A DNA stretch of 64,000 bases from positions 62,001 through 126,000 of the forward strand of contig QPMI01000092.1 in assembly GCA_004431415.1 (NCBI GenBank), given 5' to 3'. The notes below the pieces were generated by a model. The model ran no database searches. It was given only the letters and a program-made list of their open reading frames with translations, and was not told where the DNA came from. Both the position numbers and the translations under genes were made by a program. Shown piece after piece: positions 30,973-40,516 of the stretch; the first letter of the stretch is position 1; the number at the start of each line of letters is the position of its first letter. This stretch comes from Cyanophora paradoxa (taxonomy: Eukaryota; Glaucocystophyceae; Cyanophorales; Cyanophoraceae).

Positions 30973-32377
30973 CTACTCGTCATCACTCATATAGACTTCA
31001 GGGCCCTCCTCTGGGCTGTCTGGCTCGTTCAAGTCAACCTCCATGTCCCGAGGGATGTTCGCAGAAATGTGCGCGCGAATCATTGCAGTAGCGTCTCTGA
31101 TGTCCATTCCCTGAACGTTGAATTCGACAGGTGCCTGAGCAGCCATCGCAGCTCCATTCTGCGCTTGCATGACATGCCCTCGCACTCTGATGTTGGTCAC
31201 AACTCGGCGAAAGAATGCATTCCAAACTTCCTCGGGAACGTCTGCTTGTGGAGTTAACTGCTGTGGATTCAGTTACACGTGGAGCGATCTTACCCTGCAG
31301 CGCTGGAATATCCATTATATATGTGTTCGAAACAATGACGATATCGGTTGCGTAACACGGAACCCAGCCGTATAGAATTCGAAGTCGTTTCTTGCCCTTG
31401 TTGCACAAGTCGTTGAACATAGCGATTGCATACTCGCCATAATATTCGTCGAAGCCGAGAATAGGTTGGCCATTGAACTCATCAGTAAATTTTTCGTTGT
31501 CGCGAGGATTATTGCTGATCTTCGGCTTCCAGTAGACAGTGCCAGGCGGAAACATGTTGATAGCTGTGGTTTTACCAGAACCAGGGTCGCCACAAATGAG
31601 ATGAATTCTTGAGAAATGTAGCTTGGGCCTGGCCACAGCAAGGCATACTTCTGACAGATAGGATCTGTATCTGAACGCTCTCGATCCGAACTCGTGGATA
31701 ACTTGTTCGATTGTAGCTTGATTTTCGACGATGTATTCCGTTATTACGTGCAAGTCGGTTCGCTTCCCTCGGCAACTCAAAATTTGGCCAACCTCCTTAA
31801 AGTCGAAAATATCCGAAGTGAACGCATAATCACCCCGCATCGACAGCAGGTTAGATCGGCGACCCTGATTCGACTGATAGGGCCATCGAATGTTGAGCCC
31901 TGAGTTTATAAACATTTTGGCCACACTGCTGAGGCGGTGCTGTTTGTTGAAGTACAGGAAACCCTGGGCAAGTATTAAACTGAGAATGAAGATCAACTTT
32001 GCGGGAAATCTGATAAACCGTACCTGCAGTAACATAAACCATGGATTTTCTGGATCAATGACTGCAATGAAGCAAGCATAACGGCATTTTCGCCGTGGTT
32101 CATTCGTGTTTTTATCGATGATCGGTTCGCCCGTATCTCTGTTGACAAGAACGCCAAAACGTTCCAGAAATTCTCTATCAAGTTGAGGTCCTCCCCAAAA
32201 GTGCTCTTGAGTGTCGGGATTAAAAATGATGGGCTCACGAATCTCGAAATGGAATACGTTCGACTTGTGTGTTGATTTGCAGTTCGCGGGCGGTATCACC
32301 GGCTGAGCGAAGGCCGGTTGCGGAGGTGCAGCCATAGCCATTGATCTGCGCATTAGCGAATTATATTTCAGCGCCAA
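30973..32377 (-). CDS. CRESS-virus-like Rep with SF3 helicase, two mini-introns (copy 2)
   Basis: Predicted exons are 32377-32024, 31963-31294 and 31244-30973, together 1296 nt or 431 residues. Intron 1 is 31964-32023 (60 nt, CTGCAG|GTACGG to TTGCCCAG|GG); intron 2 is 31245-31293 (49 nt, CAGG|GTAAGA to CCACAAG|CAG). Splicing intron 1 creates the Rep motif 2 context LLQGFLYFNKQHRLSS; intron 1 read-through would insert a hydrophobic stretch there. GKRTDLHVI is the typical Rep linker motif. The helicase has Walker A GDPGSGKTT, Walker B ILGFDEYYG, motif C IVIVSNTYI and an AFFRRVV arginine motif. The usual HUH histidine is Leu and the YxxK lysine is not visible, so the nickase is probably inactive while the helicase looks complete. 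The acidic tail ends EGPEVYMSDDE. It sits next to the left terminal repeat and diverges from H3. Confidence 0.85.
31245..31293 (-). other. Predicted 49-nt intron 2 of Rep (copy 2)
   Basis: Minus-strand GTAAGATCG...CCACAAG with TTAAC near the 3' end as a possible branch site. Only with this intron removed does the frame join helicase motif C to PEEVWNAFFRRV in copy 2. Confidence 0.75.
31964..32023 (-). other. Predicted 60-nt intron 1 of Rep (copy 2)
   Basis: Minus-strand GTACGG...ACTTGCCCAG. Its length is a multiple of three, so read-through keeps the frame and would add 20 hydrophobic residues inside Rep motif 2. Copy 1 equivalent: 15041-15100. Confidence 0.75.
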
Positions 32378-34627
32378 AAAATAATTACGATCTCAGAGCA
32401 ATTTATACGAAGGGCCCCGACTGCGCTGATATTTGCCACTTTTTTGGAATTATTTTAAAAACATTTAAGAAATTATTATTTTCTGTACCCCCCTCCGCTT
32501 CGCCCCTCCCGCTCGCTTTGGCGCGCGCGCTCGGCCTGCCGGAAAAAGTGAAGAGCGCACATCTACTCGAGCAGAGAAGTGAAGTATGTTGCAAGTGAAG
32601 ACTTTTCCGGGCACTGAGGCTTCTGGATGGCCGGGACGTAGTCAGTTTGAGAGCAGCAAAGGAGTGCACACATTTTGCAGCAGGCAGGCGACGCGCGAGA
32701 CAGCTCTCTTGCCTGTGTAGGCGCTAGTGATGATGTTGCGCGGAGCTCCCTCCTGCTTCCACCGCCGAGGTGCGCTGCAAAGACGCGGGTGCGGCTTCTG
32801 GGTACAAGATCAAGGCCTTTTGCGGGTACCAGTGTTCAAAAATTTAAACGCAACTTCATGATTTTCGCCCTTCGAAATTAATAATACTTTGGCCACGGAG
32901 ATCGCTGTGAAAGTTAATAAATATCTGTGAAATGGACATAATTATACTGGAATTGCGATAATTTTCGCATCCTAAAATACCGTTACATTTCCGAAATTGT
33001 TCTAGTTTGGGTCAGCCTTGGGAGCCTCTCAAAGCGCCGGACCGCCGCCGGTTGTTATGTTTTATTAATTATGGGAAATAATTTGGTACCGGGATGCTAG
33101 CCATTGGTTAGCAAAGTATTTGTTTGGCCCAGCCGGCGGCGCCGGCTCTCTTGCGATTTGCCGACGCTAATTCTTAATTAATTAATTCATGTGCCTAGTA
33201 GGGTAGCTCGGCTAGAACTAGGTTACTAGTAGCCTGAGTGCCAGTGACTCATGATCAGTGACGGTCGCGATCGGACAGTCCGGGAGTACTAGTGCACGTT
33301 GCCCGGCGAGTCGGTGTCACAACGGTAGTCATGTCACGATGCTACTATCATGCTAGTACTACTAGGGCTACGGTACTACGGATTCTTAGTACGGAATACG
33401 TAGCCTAACATACGGTGTGGCTCGAGCCTCGGCCCTCGGAGTGCAGGCCTAGGCCAGCGCTGTGCTGATCATCATGGCATGCTTGCAGGTGTCTTTGGGG
33501 CCGCATTTTTTCCACCGGTTGGTCCCCACTTCGAAGACAGATAAAAAACGGTTCATGATCAATCGGTCAACTGCGCATGCCGGCCGGACTCGGGATCTGG
33601 AGTCTGCACTGACCGGACTCTGCCACTGAGTGCAGTACTAGTTCTACGGAACTTCTACCTATACAAAAAATATTTACTGCTAATTATATATAAGGCCGCT
33701 ACTAGGCCCGCTAGTACCAGGCTACTACCAGCCAACTTGCAAGTGTCTTTAGGGCCGCATTTTTTTCACCGGTTGAGCCTCCACTTCCTAGACAGATAAA
33801 AAAAACGGTTCATGGACTAGCCTACTAACTCAGTGAGAGCCTGAGACTAGTACTACTACGGTCACCGGGTACTACAAGAAACATACAGATAACTAATTAT
33901 TATAGGTACCACTACCACCGGTAACAGCCTGGCCCGCTGGCCCACTACCGCCCACAGCCTAGTCTCTCTACTAGCTATAGCTAGCTATATAGTGCACAGA
34001 GAAGGTAGGACTAATTATTATAAAAACTTAATAGCTACATAGTGCACATGCAGAGAAGGTAGGACTAATTATTATAAAATATTAATTTTTTTGTAAATCG
34101 GCGGCCAGCGTCGGCCACGGCGGCCTAGTCTCTCTACTAGCTATATATAGTGCACACTGCACAGACAAGGTAGGACTAATTGTTTATATAATAAGACAAC
34201 ATATATATATATATGTGTGTATGTAGGCTACAGTATAGTCTGTCTTCGAAGTGGAGTCAAACGGGCGAAAAAAAAGCGGCCCTAAAGACAAACAACTTGG
34301 AGACTCCTGCGCAGCTGCGCTGCGAGCCAGCGACTGTGCATGCTGTGCTACCATTAATATTGCAGCGTTAGCAACTTGAACATCTAGGCCTAGCCTCCTA
34401 GGCTATAGCTATGTACATATATATATATATATAGTCTGTCTAGGAAGTGGAGGCTCAACCGGTGAAAAAAATGCGACCCTGAAGACAAGCTCCTAGCAGC
34501 TGCTAGCCGCCCGATGGCCTGCTCGGAGGAGGCTGCTCCTGCCTGGTGCACGACATTCTTTCGTCGTCCTCATTCCTAGGTCTCGCCCTCTAGATCTCGT
34601 CCGACATCAGTGAAGGCAGCTGAAGGG
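32378..34627. other. Non-coding region between Rep and histone H3 (copy 2)
   Basis: Same content as 15455-17703. MITE-like modules lie at about 33481-33556, 33735-33814, 34238-34299 and 34434-34494. I see no gene. Confidence 0.6.
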
Positions 34628-35207
34628 ATGGCGCGCGTCAAAGCCACACCCAAGAAGAACACTGCTGGCAAGGCTCCTAGCAAGGAGGCAGTGCTTCGGG
34701 CCGAGAATGGTCGCAAAAATGGCTCAGCTGCAGCCTCTGCGACCAAGCCCGCTCGCTACCGCCCAGGTGCGACCCTTTGCGTCTCTCACGATGCGCAAAC
34801 ACTTAACTGATGTCTGTGCGCGCTCAGGGACCGTCGCTCTGCGCGAAATCCGGAAGTACCAGAAGACCACTGACCTGCTCATTCGCAAGCTGCCATTCCA
34901 GCGGCTGGTCAGGGAGATCGCTCAGCCATTGAGTAATGACGATCTGCGCTTTCAAGCAAGCTCCATTCTCGCGATTCAGTCAGCGGCGGAGGCCTTCCTG
35001 ATCAGTCTGTTTGAGGATGCGAACCTGTGTGCCATCCACGCCAAGCGTGTGACTCTGATGGTGAAGGACATTCAGCTGGCTCGTCGCATTCGCGGAGAGA
35101 TCTCGAAGATTGAGAAGTCTCAGCCTAAGCCTGCAGCTTCGACGTCTCCGGACGTAACCCCTATTACAGCTCTCGCGGCCAATTTAGGTGATCAGCTTCA
35201 GCTGTAG
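34628..35207 (+). CDS. Histone H3 with a 61-nt intron (copy 2)
   Basis: Exon 1 34628-34766, intron 34767-34827, exon 2 34828-35207; 172 residues, same reading as 17704-18283 with no break in either copy. This copy lies in the complete Polinton, between the non-coding region and PolB, on the same strand as PolB and 98 bp upstream of it. The histone fold is near-canonical, but the amino-terminal tail diverges strongly at the sites of common H3 modification (S10 and the K27 region), and the carboxyl end carries an extra Ser/Pro/Gln-rich tail. A cellular gene captured by the element is the simplest origin, since it retains an intron. Confidence 0.92.
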
Positions 35208-35305
35208 CTGTGCAAGCCTTAAAGAAAACGTGATGATAGTTATCAATCAGAGATTGTGCGCGCTGAATTTCGAAAAAGTTTTCTGATTGTATCATTAATC
35301 GAAAC

Positions 35306-38300
35306 ATGAGCTCCCGAGCCGTAAGAAACAACCTTAGAACCGAAATCAATGAGCTTGCACAGAGGCTATATGAGCGAGGCTATATTAATGGCACGTACAG
35401 GAACTCGCTAGTGCGTCCTCTAACAAACACCAGGACCCACACTGACACACTCCGATCCTCTCTAGCATCACTGCTCAGGCTGCAGGGACAGAAAGGCCTC
35501 AGCGTCCGCTGTACGGGCGAGACGTTGCCGCACATTTCGAGAGGGGGCAGGCTGCGCGAGCAGCAGCAACACAGGAGATTGATGACGTTGCGGAAGCTAT
35601 ATCAGGGCTATTCCGCGAGCAGGCGTCGGCCAACGTTAACGTAGTTCGCACCTATACTCACCACGAGTATCCAGGGCTGCTTTTCACAAAGGACGTGATA
35701 GAGATAGAGCCGACAGCTGATCCAGAGAGAGTGAAAGAATTGACGATAGCGTTTCTGAACGAGCTGCGAGTCCCAGAGAGGATTGGAGCTGCTGTTTTAA
35801 TTCGCTTTCATTTTGAGAATTTCCACATGTACCGCACGCAGCTTGCGACCATAGAGGAGGGCACAATGCAGTCACTTCTAGCAAATCTCGCGGAGAAGAT
35901 GGAGAGCTGGATGCTAGCGCAGCAGCCCTACGAGGACACTGATGTCTGGCCAGTCGTGCAGATCGAGGTGCTTATTGCAGAAAACGCAGCAGGGGCTCTG
36001 GGAAATGTACCTAAGCTGCCCTTTGGAGGGAAGGCCCTAACGATGAACAAGATCTACTGTCCGATCTCTCCAGAGGACAACTGCGTGCTTGAATGCTTTG
36101 AGCATGAGAAGCTCAATCCCGGTCGTCTGAGCCTTGAGAGAGTATACAAGCAGCTTCAGCATGTTGATTACGGTTCGATTCGCACTCAGCTGGGGCTTCC
36201 CCGGGGACTAATTGCAGTCGATGAACCTACCATACGCAAGCTGAGCCAGCACTATAGAATCGATGCAAGCATTTTCGAGTGGATCTCGGACCGCAGCGCG
36301 TCGAAGTTCAAGCTCCTATTTTCAACTGAATTTGGCTTTGAACGCCGAGCCCACCTTTGCGTGGTCGATGCTCACTGCTTTCTAATTAAAGATAAGAGAA
36401 CGTGCGAGATGCAGAAGTGCAGAGCCTGCGGAAAGATGCAGTATGATTTGGCGACTCACAAGGAAACCTGCCGCTTCTGCTATACCTGCCGCTGCGCCTA
36501 CAATCCGAAGGAGGACCATGCAAGCAAATGCGATGAAGCAGTGAGGAACAAGAGCGTTATTGAACGCAAAATCAAGCCATGCGAGCCCGAGGAAGAGTTT
36601 ACAGCCCTAAACTCAGTCATAGCGGCAGACTTTGAAACGTTTGCACCCAACCGCACGACCCACGTTCCGTACGCAGTCGATATGGACATAATTAGCAAAG
36701 GAGAGATCACGGAAACGAAATCGTTCTGCGGCCCCGAAACTCTGGAACAGTTTATGCTCTGGCTTGACGACTGGAAAGAAAAGTCGACTCTAGTATTCTT
36801 CAATGGCAGCGGCTTCGACTTGATATTTATCTATAAGTGGCTTGTCCAGAACCGCCCAGACTGCCAGGTCAAGGTGATGCGCTCATCCGGAAAGATCAAG
36901 AGCATGGAGTGGAAGACGCTGGCCGGGGGAGAGTTTAAAAGCTTCGATCCCTGCTTGCACATACAGGGCTCACTGCGGCAGGCTGGGAAGGACTACGGGT
37001 GCACCACCTTGAAAGGGGATTTTGACCACCGAAAGATAAGAGCTTGGGATGACGTTGAGATTCACAAGGAAGCCTGGAGCGAATATTTGAGAGCTGACGT
37101 TCGGTCAATGACTGAGCTGTATATTAAGTACGCTCGGACATGTTTTGATCTATTTGGGATAAATGTGAATTCGAAGCGCACCTTGACAGCATCGGCGATG
37201 GCTTTTCAGATCCACAGGCAGCTAATGAAAACGGAAGTGCTGCTACCGAAATACAAGGAGGACCAGATTTTTCGCAAAGCGATTTACGGAGGGCGATGCC
37301 TACCATTCAAGCGGAAGTTTGTCTCGAAGGTCCAGATGATTACTTGGTAGATCTGGATGTGGTCTCTCTCTATCCGACGGCTATGTACTTTAATTACTTT
37401 CCCACTGGTAAATTTAAATGCATCACCGATCAAGCGGAGCTAGAGCGATTCCGCAAGTTTATGCTGAGCAGGAAAATGGAACAGCTGTTTGTTGCAAAGA
37501 TTAGCGCTAAAATTCCTCAGGATCTTGTGCTCTCTCCCCTTCCCGCCACGAAGCCAATCTGGGATGGTCTAACTTGAAGCCTATTGAGAAAGAAATGTAC
37601 ACCTCAGTCGATATCTACCGGGCGATAGCACTGGGAGTTGAGATCACAGAGCTGCACGAGGTGTACTTGTTTGAGGGCAAGGAACGAATGTTCAAAGATT
37701 ACATTGAGAAGCTGTACTGCATGAAAGCACGCTCACGAAAGGAACCGCCCAGTATGCTACGGCGAAGATCCTCTTGAATGGGCTCTATGGAAAATTTGCT
37801 CAGCGTCCAGTAATTGAGACAACCGAGCTGGTCTCAAACTACAGACGATTCAAGGAGATACAGCGATCATCGACGATTACGGACATTGACATAGAGAATG
37901 ATACGAGAATGTACGTCACATTTGAGATCCCTGAGTATAGGCGGGATGCCTGCGTTTCGAAGCCTTGCTTTGTTGGTGCATTTATCCTCTCCTACAGCCG
38001 CGAAATCATGGATCGATTTTTGGTGAGGATGAACTCATATAAGGACGTAGAGGCAATGCCATACTACACAGATACAGATTCTATGATCGTGCACAGGAGG
38101 TTTGCTGAGCTTCTGAAGGACTGCATGAAGCAGCCATATTCAGTTGAGGGAATGTCAGAGGAGGAAGGGAATAGAATGATCTGCGAGAGCGAGCTGGGGA
38201 AACTAGATTATGACATCCAAGGGAGAATTACTGAGGCTTACTTCATTGGTCCAAAGGTTTATTGCTGCTACTTTGTGAGGTCGAATGGGGAACCAGATCT

Positions 38301-38676
38301 GCATGTGCGGGCAAAGGGAATTCCGAAGAGCTGGATAGAGGAGAACTGGCTCCCGAGTGATCCAGTGGCAAAGAAGGAATCCCTTGATAACCGAATTGCT
38401 TTGGAGGCCTTCACAAGGATGCTAGAGGAACGTTATCAGCCGCAGTGCACACTAGATTCTAAACTAGCGCGTGTTTTCAAGCCCAATGGAAAGCAACGCG
38501 AGGCTGGGATCGACTTCAGCTCTATAATTCAGATTCCATTCAGCCGAATACTCAACAAAACGGAGTATACGAAACGAAAGATTATTCCTGACGAATATTA
38601 CAGCACGGTTCCCCATGAATACGTTCGAGCAACAGGCGGCAGCCAAGAAGGCAACCTTGACTTTGTCGATCTCTGA
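35306..38676 (+). pseudogene. Protein-primed family B DNA polymerase, copy 2, frame broken four times
   Basis: The gene would be 3375 nt (1124 residues). Domains in order: a helical amino-terminal region of about 190 residues, a Cys/His-rich zinc-binding segment (KCRACGKMQYDLATHKETC then CYTCRC, 36410-36540), the 3'-5' exonuclease with Exo I AADFETF, Exo II FNGSGFDL and Exo III LRADVRSM, then palm motifs SLYPTAMYF, KILLNGLYGKFA and YYTDTDS, as in phi29-like and Polinton polymerases. Breaks are at 35485-35487 (GGG, GGGG in copy 1), 37329-37330 (GG, GGG), 37542-37544 (CCC, CCCC) and 37741-37742 (GG, GGG). Each is intact in copy 1, so the real gene is probably functional. It ends with LDFVDL and overlaps the integrase start by 62 nt. 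Confidence 0.92.
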
Positions 38677-39832
38677 TGCTTACTATGATCCTGAGACAGG
38701 GCTCCAGTCAGCTGCACGGATAGCTAAGAAGCTGAAGATGCCGCTGGCAAGGGTGCAGGCAGTGCTCGCGAAGCTGTCCACAGCTCAGCGCTTTGCAAAA
38801 CCGGTGAAAGAGAAGCCGTACACCAGTATCACGTATAATCACCCAGAGAAGTATTATGAAGTGGATTTGATCGATGTCAGTCCCTATGCTAGAAGCAACC
38901 GCGGAGTGCACTTCATCATGAACGCTGTGGATGTTGTAACCCGGAAAGCGTACAGCATTCCAATGAAAAATAAAAGCGAGGGGACCCTGCTTTCGACACT
39001 GCGGCAGCTCATAGCAAGCTTTCCGGTGAAGCCCGATATCATTCAGACGGATCAGGAATTCAAGGCTACAGCTGCAACTATGCTAGCAGCCGAGGGGATA
39101 AAGCACAATGCTGTCGAGGCGCATCGTCCGCAGGCAAATGGAAAGGTAGAGCGCTTTAATGGTACTCTGAAGCGGATCATTGCAAGATACATGGAGGCGT
39201 ACGACACCGACCGATATATCGATAAGCTGCCATCCTTTCTGCGCAACTATAACAGCTCCGAGCATAGAGCTATTAAAACTACGCCTGATGAGGCAGCAAA
39301 GAACCCAGCACCTGTTATTGCAAGAAACGATTATCAGAGAGAGGCGTACGAGCAGCAGCACTATCTGAAAGAGGCCGAGTTCAAGGTAGGAGACTCTGTG
39401 CGCGTAAAGCTGGCGAGGAACACGTTTGATAAATCAACGAAGCCGACGTACTCAAAAGAAGTCTATCAGATTGAAGCTATAGGAGGATTTGGCCCTCTGC
39501 TCAAGTTCAAGCTTGCTGGATACGACAAGGAGGTGAGCTACCAGCAGCTGCTGAAAGTGCCAGCAGAGACAGAGCAGCGGCGGGCTGGAAGTGCTGCACA
39601 GAATGCCCTTCGCCGTCGAAAGCAGGAGCTGAATTTGATGCAAGAGAATCTGGACAAGTCAGACATCGAAAAAAATAAGAGACTTCTCCGGGTTCAAAAG
39701 CAGCTGCTTACTGCTGGAACCAAGGCGTTAAATCCAGGAGGTTCGACAGCTCGGTGGTACACGTCTTTTGAAAATGCGAAGGCCTCTTATTCTGCGCCCA
39801 GCAACACGAGGACACTTAGACCGAGACGCTGA
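38615..39832 (+). CDS. Retroviral-type integrase of the Polinton (copy 2)
   Basis: 405 residues. The rve-type catalytic core has D, D and E in VDLIDVSPYARS, IIQTDQEFKA and NGKVERFNGTLKR, with ANGKVERFN the usual glutamate context. The first 80 residues are helical (a DNA-binding helix-turn-helix-like stretch LQSAARIAKKLKMPLARVQ) in place of a clear HHCC zinc finger. A small beta-barrel/chromo-like carboxyl region (FKVGDSVRVKLA to VSYQQLLKV) follows, and a basic tail ends in TLRPRR. It would insert the linear element and make the 6-bp duplication. The ATG lies inside the end of PolB in another frame. Confidence 0.93.
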   Translation: MNTFEQQAAAKKATLTLSISDAYYDPETGLQSAARIAKKLKMPLARVQAVLAKLSTAQRFAKPVKEKPYTSITYNHPEKYYEVDLIDVSPYARSNRGVHFIMNAVDVVTRKAYSIPMKNKSEGTLLSTLRQLIASFPVKPDIIQTDQEFKATAATMLAAEGIKHNAVEAHRPQANGKVERFNGTLKRIIARYMEAYDTDRYIDKLPSFLRNYNSSEHRAIKTTPDEAAKNPAPVIARNDYQREAYEQQHYLKEAEFKVGDSVRVKLARNTFDKSTKPTYSKEVYQIEAIGGFGPLLKFKLAGYDKEVSYQQLLKVPAETEQRRAGSAAQNALRRRKQELNLMQENLDKSDIEKNKRLLRVQKQLLTAGTKALNPGGSTARWYTSFENAKASYSAPSNTRTLRPRR

Positions 39833-40106
39833 TTCCAGCGGAAGCTAGGGCACTCTCAAGTACAGAGATTCGATTTATCAACCGAGTGCGATAGCGCTTG
39901 TTTGCCTCGTTGTGAGCATCTTTGTGCGAAGCCTGATATCTGCTGCTCTGCTCAATGTGTCTCTGGCGATATGCAGGGTCCTCGCTGTATTTTCTGCGGT
40001 GGTACTCTGCTTTCTTCTCCCTTCTTGCTTGAATAATCTCTGGCGTAAGAGCAATCGGTTTGCGCCCTGGTTTGCGACGCTGCGCTGACTCCATTCCCTC
40101 GTTCAT
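39816..40106 (-). CDS. Small basic protein with AT-hook-like motif
   Basis: 96 residues, no known family. It starts with MNEGMESAQ and has a basic stretch RRKPGRKPIAL that resembles an AT-hook (the core G-R-K-P replaces G-R-P). A long helical, charged region with RREKKAEYHRRKYSEDPAY and a leucine-spaced end (INRISVLESALAS) follow, so it could bind DNA as a bZIP-like dimer. It converges on integrase with a 17-bp overlap of the ends. Divergent promoters lie between it and the next gene. Confidence 0.7.
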   Translation of the reverse strand: MNEGMESAQRRKPGRKPIALTPEIIQARREKKAEYHRRKYSEDPAYRQRHIEQSSRYQASHKDAHNEANKRYRTRLINRISVLESALASAGISVSV

Positions 40107-40180
40107 ATAAGGATCTAAATTATTTAAGCGGTATAAATCGCGCTAGAATCACGAGATTTATTTCTATCTTTTAAAGCATC
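40107..40180. promoter_or_regulatory. Divergent promoter region with TATA-like box
   Basis: A 74-bp AT-rich gap between divergently read genes. It contains GTATAAATCG at 40131-40140, which could serve as a TATA box for the plus-strand gene at 40181, and TTATTTAAG at 40119-40127 nearby. Confidence 0.4.
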
Positions 40181-40516
40181 ATGGAATCGCCGCTGCGCCT
40201 GACAATACTGAGAATTGGGAAATACAAAGGGCATACACACCTTGAAGTTGCTTTCAGAGATCCATCATATGCTCACTGGTTGTGTCGATGGGCCAGGCTA
40301 AGTGATTATGATCGCGCTCAGTTTGTCAAGGCATCCAAGCTAATCCGAGAGACAAAACCAGACATTATGTGGGGATTGTACAAAAAAGAAAGAGCTGCTA
40401 GGATTGCTCAGGCTGCAGCCCAAAATTCTACGCAGCCACAAAATGTGGAGTTATCACCAGCAGATGACCTAGACATTGACTTATCAGAGGCGGATGCGCC
40501 GCCCACCCAGGGCTGA
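40181..40516 (+). CDS. Hypothetical protein with exonuclease-X-tail-like domain
   Basis: 111 residues. Residues 10-40 (ILRIGKYKGHTHLEVAFRDP, then SYAHWLCRW) resemble the small 'GKyKGkt..dpsYl.Wl' domain found at the ends of some exonucleases and helicases and as a free protein in viruses; this is recalled from family knowledge and not tested. The rest is an acidic tail (DDLDIDLSEADA). It might assist a replication or repair protein. The gene overlaps the end of the converging gene by 33 bp. Confidence 0.6.
   Translation: MESPLRLTILRIGKYKGHTHLEVAFRDPSYAHWLCRWARLSDYDRAQFVKASKLIRETKPDIMWGLYKKERAARIAQAAAQNSTQPQNVELSPADDLDIDLSEADAPPTQG

Larger units (their letters stand above)
23152..40046. repeat. 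16.9-kb direct repeat, copy 2
   Basis: Second copy of 6230-23123. Unlike copy 1 it continues without a break into the right half of the Polinton at 40047, so this copy is the one physically joined to the virion genes. Its retroelement part (23152-30591) is therefore sandwiched between a truncated and a complete Polinton. Confidence 0.95.
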
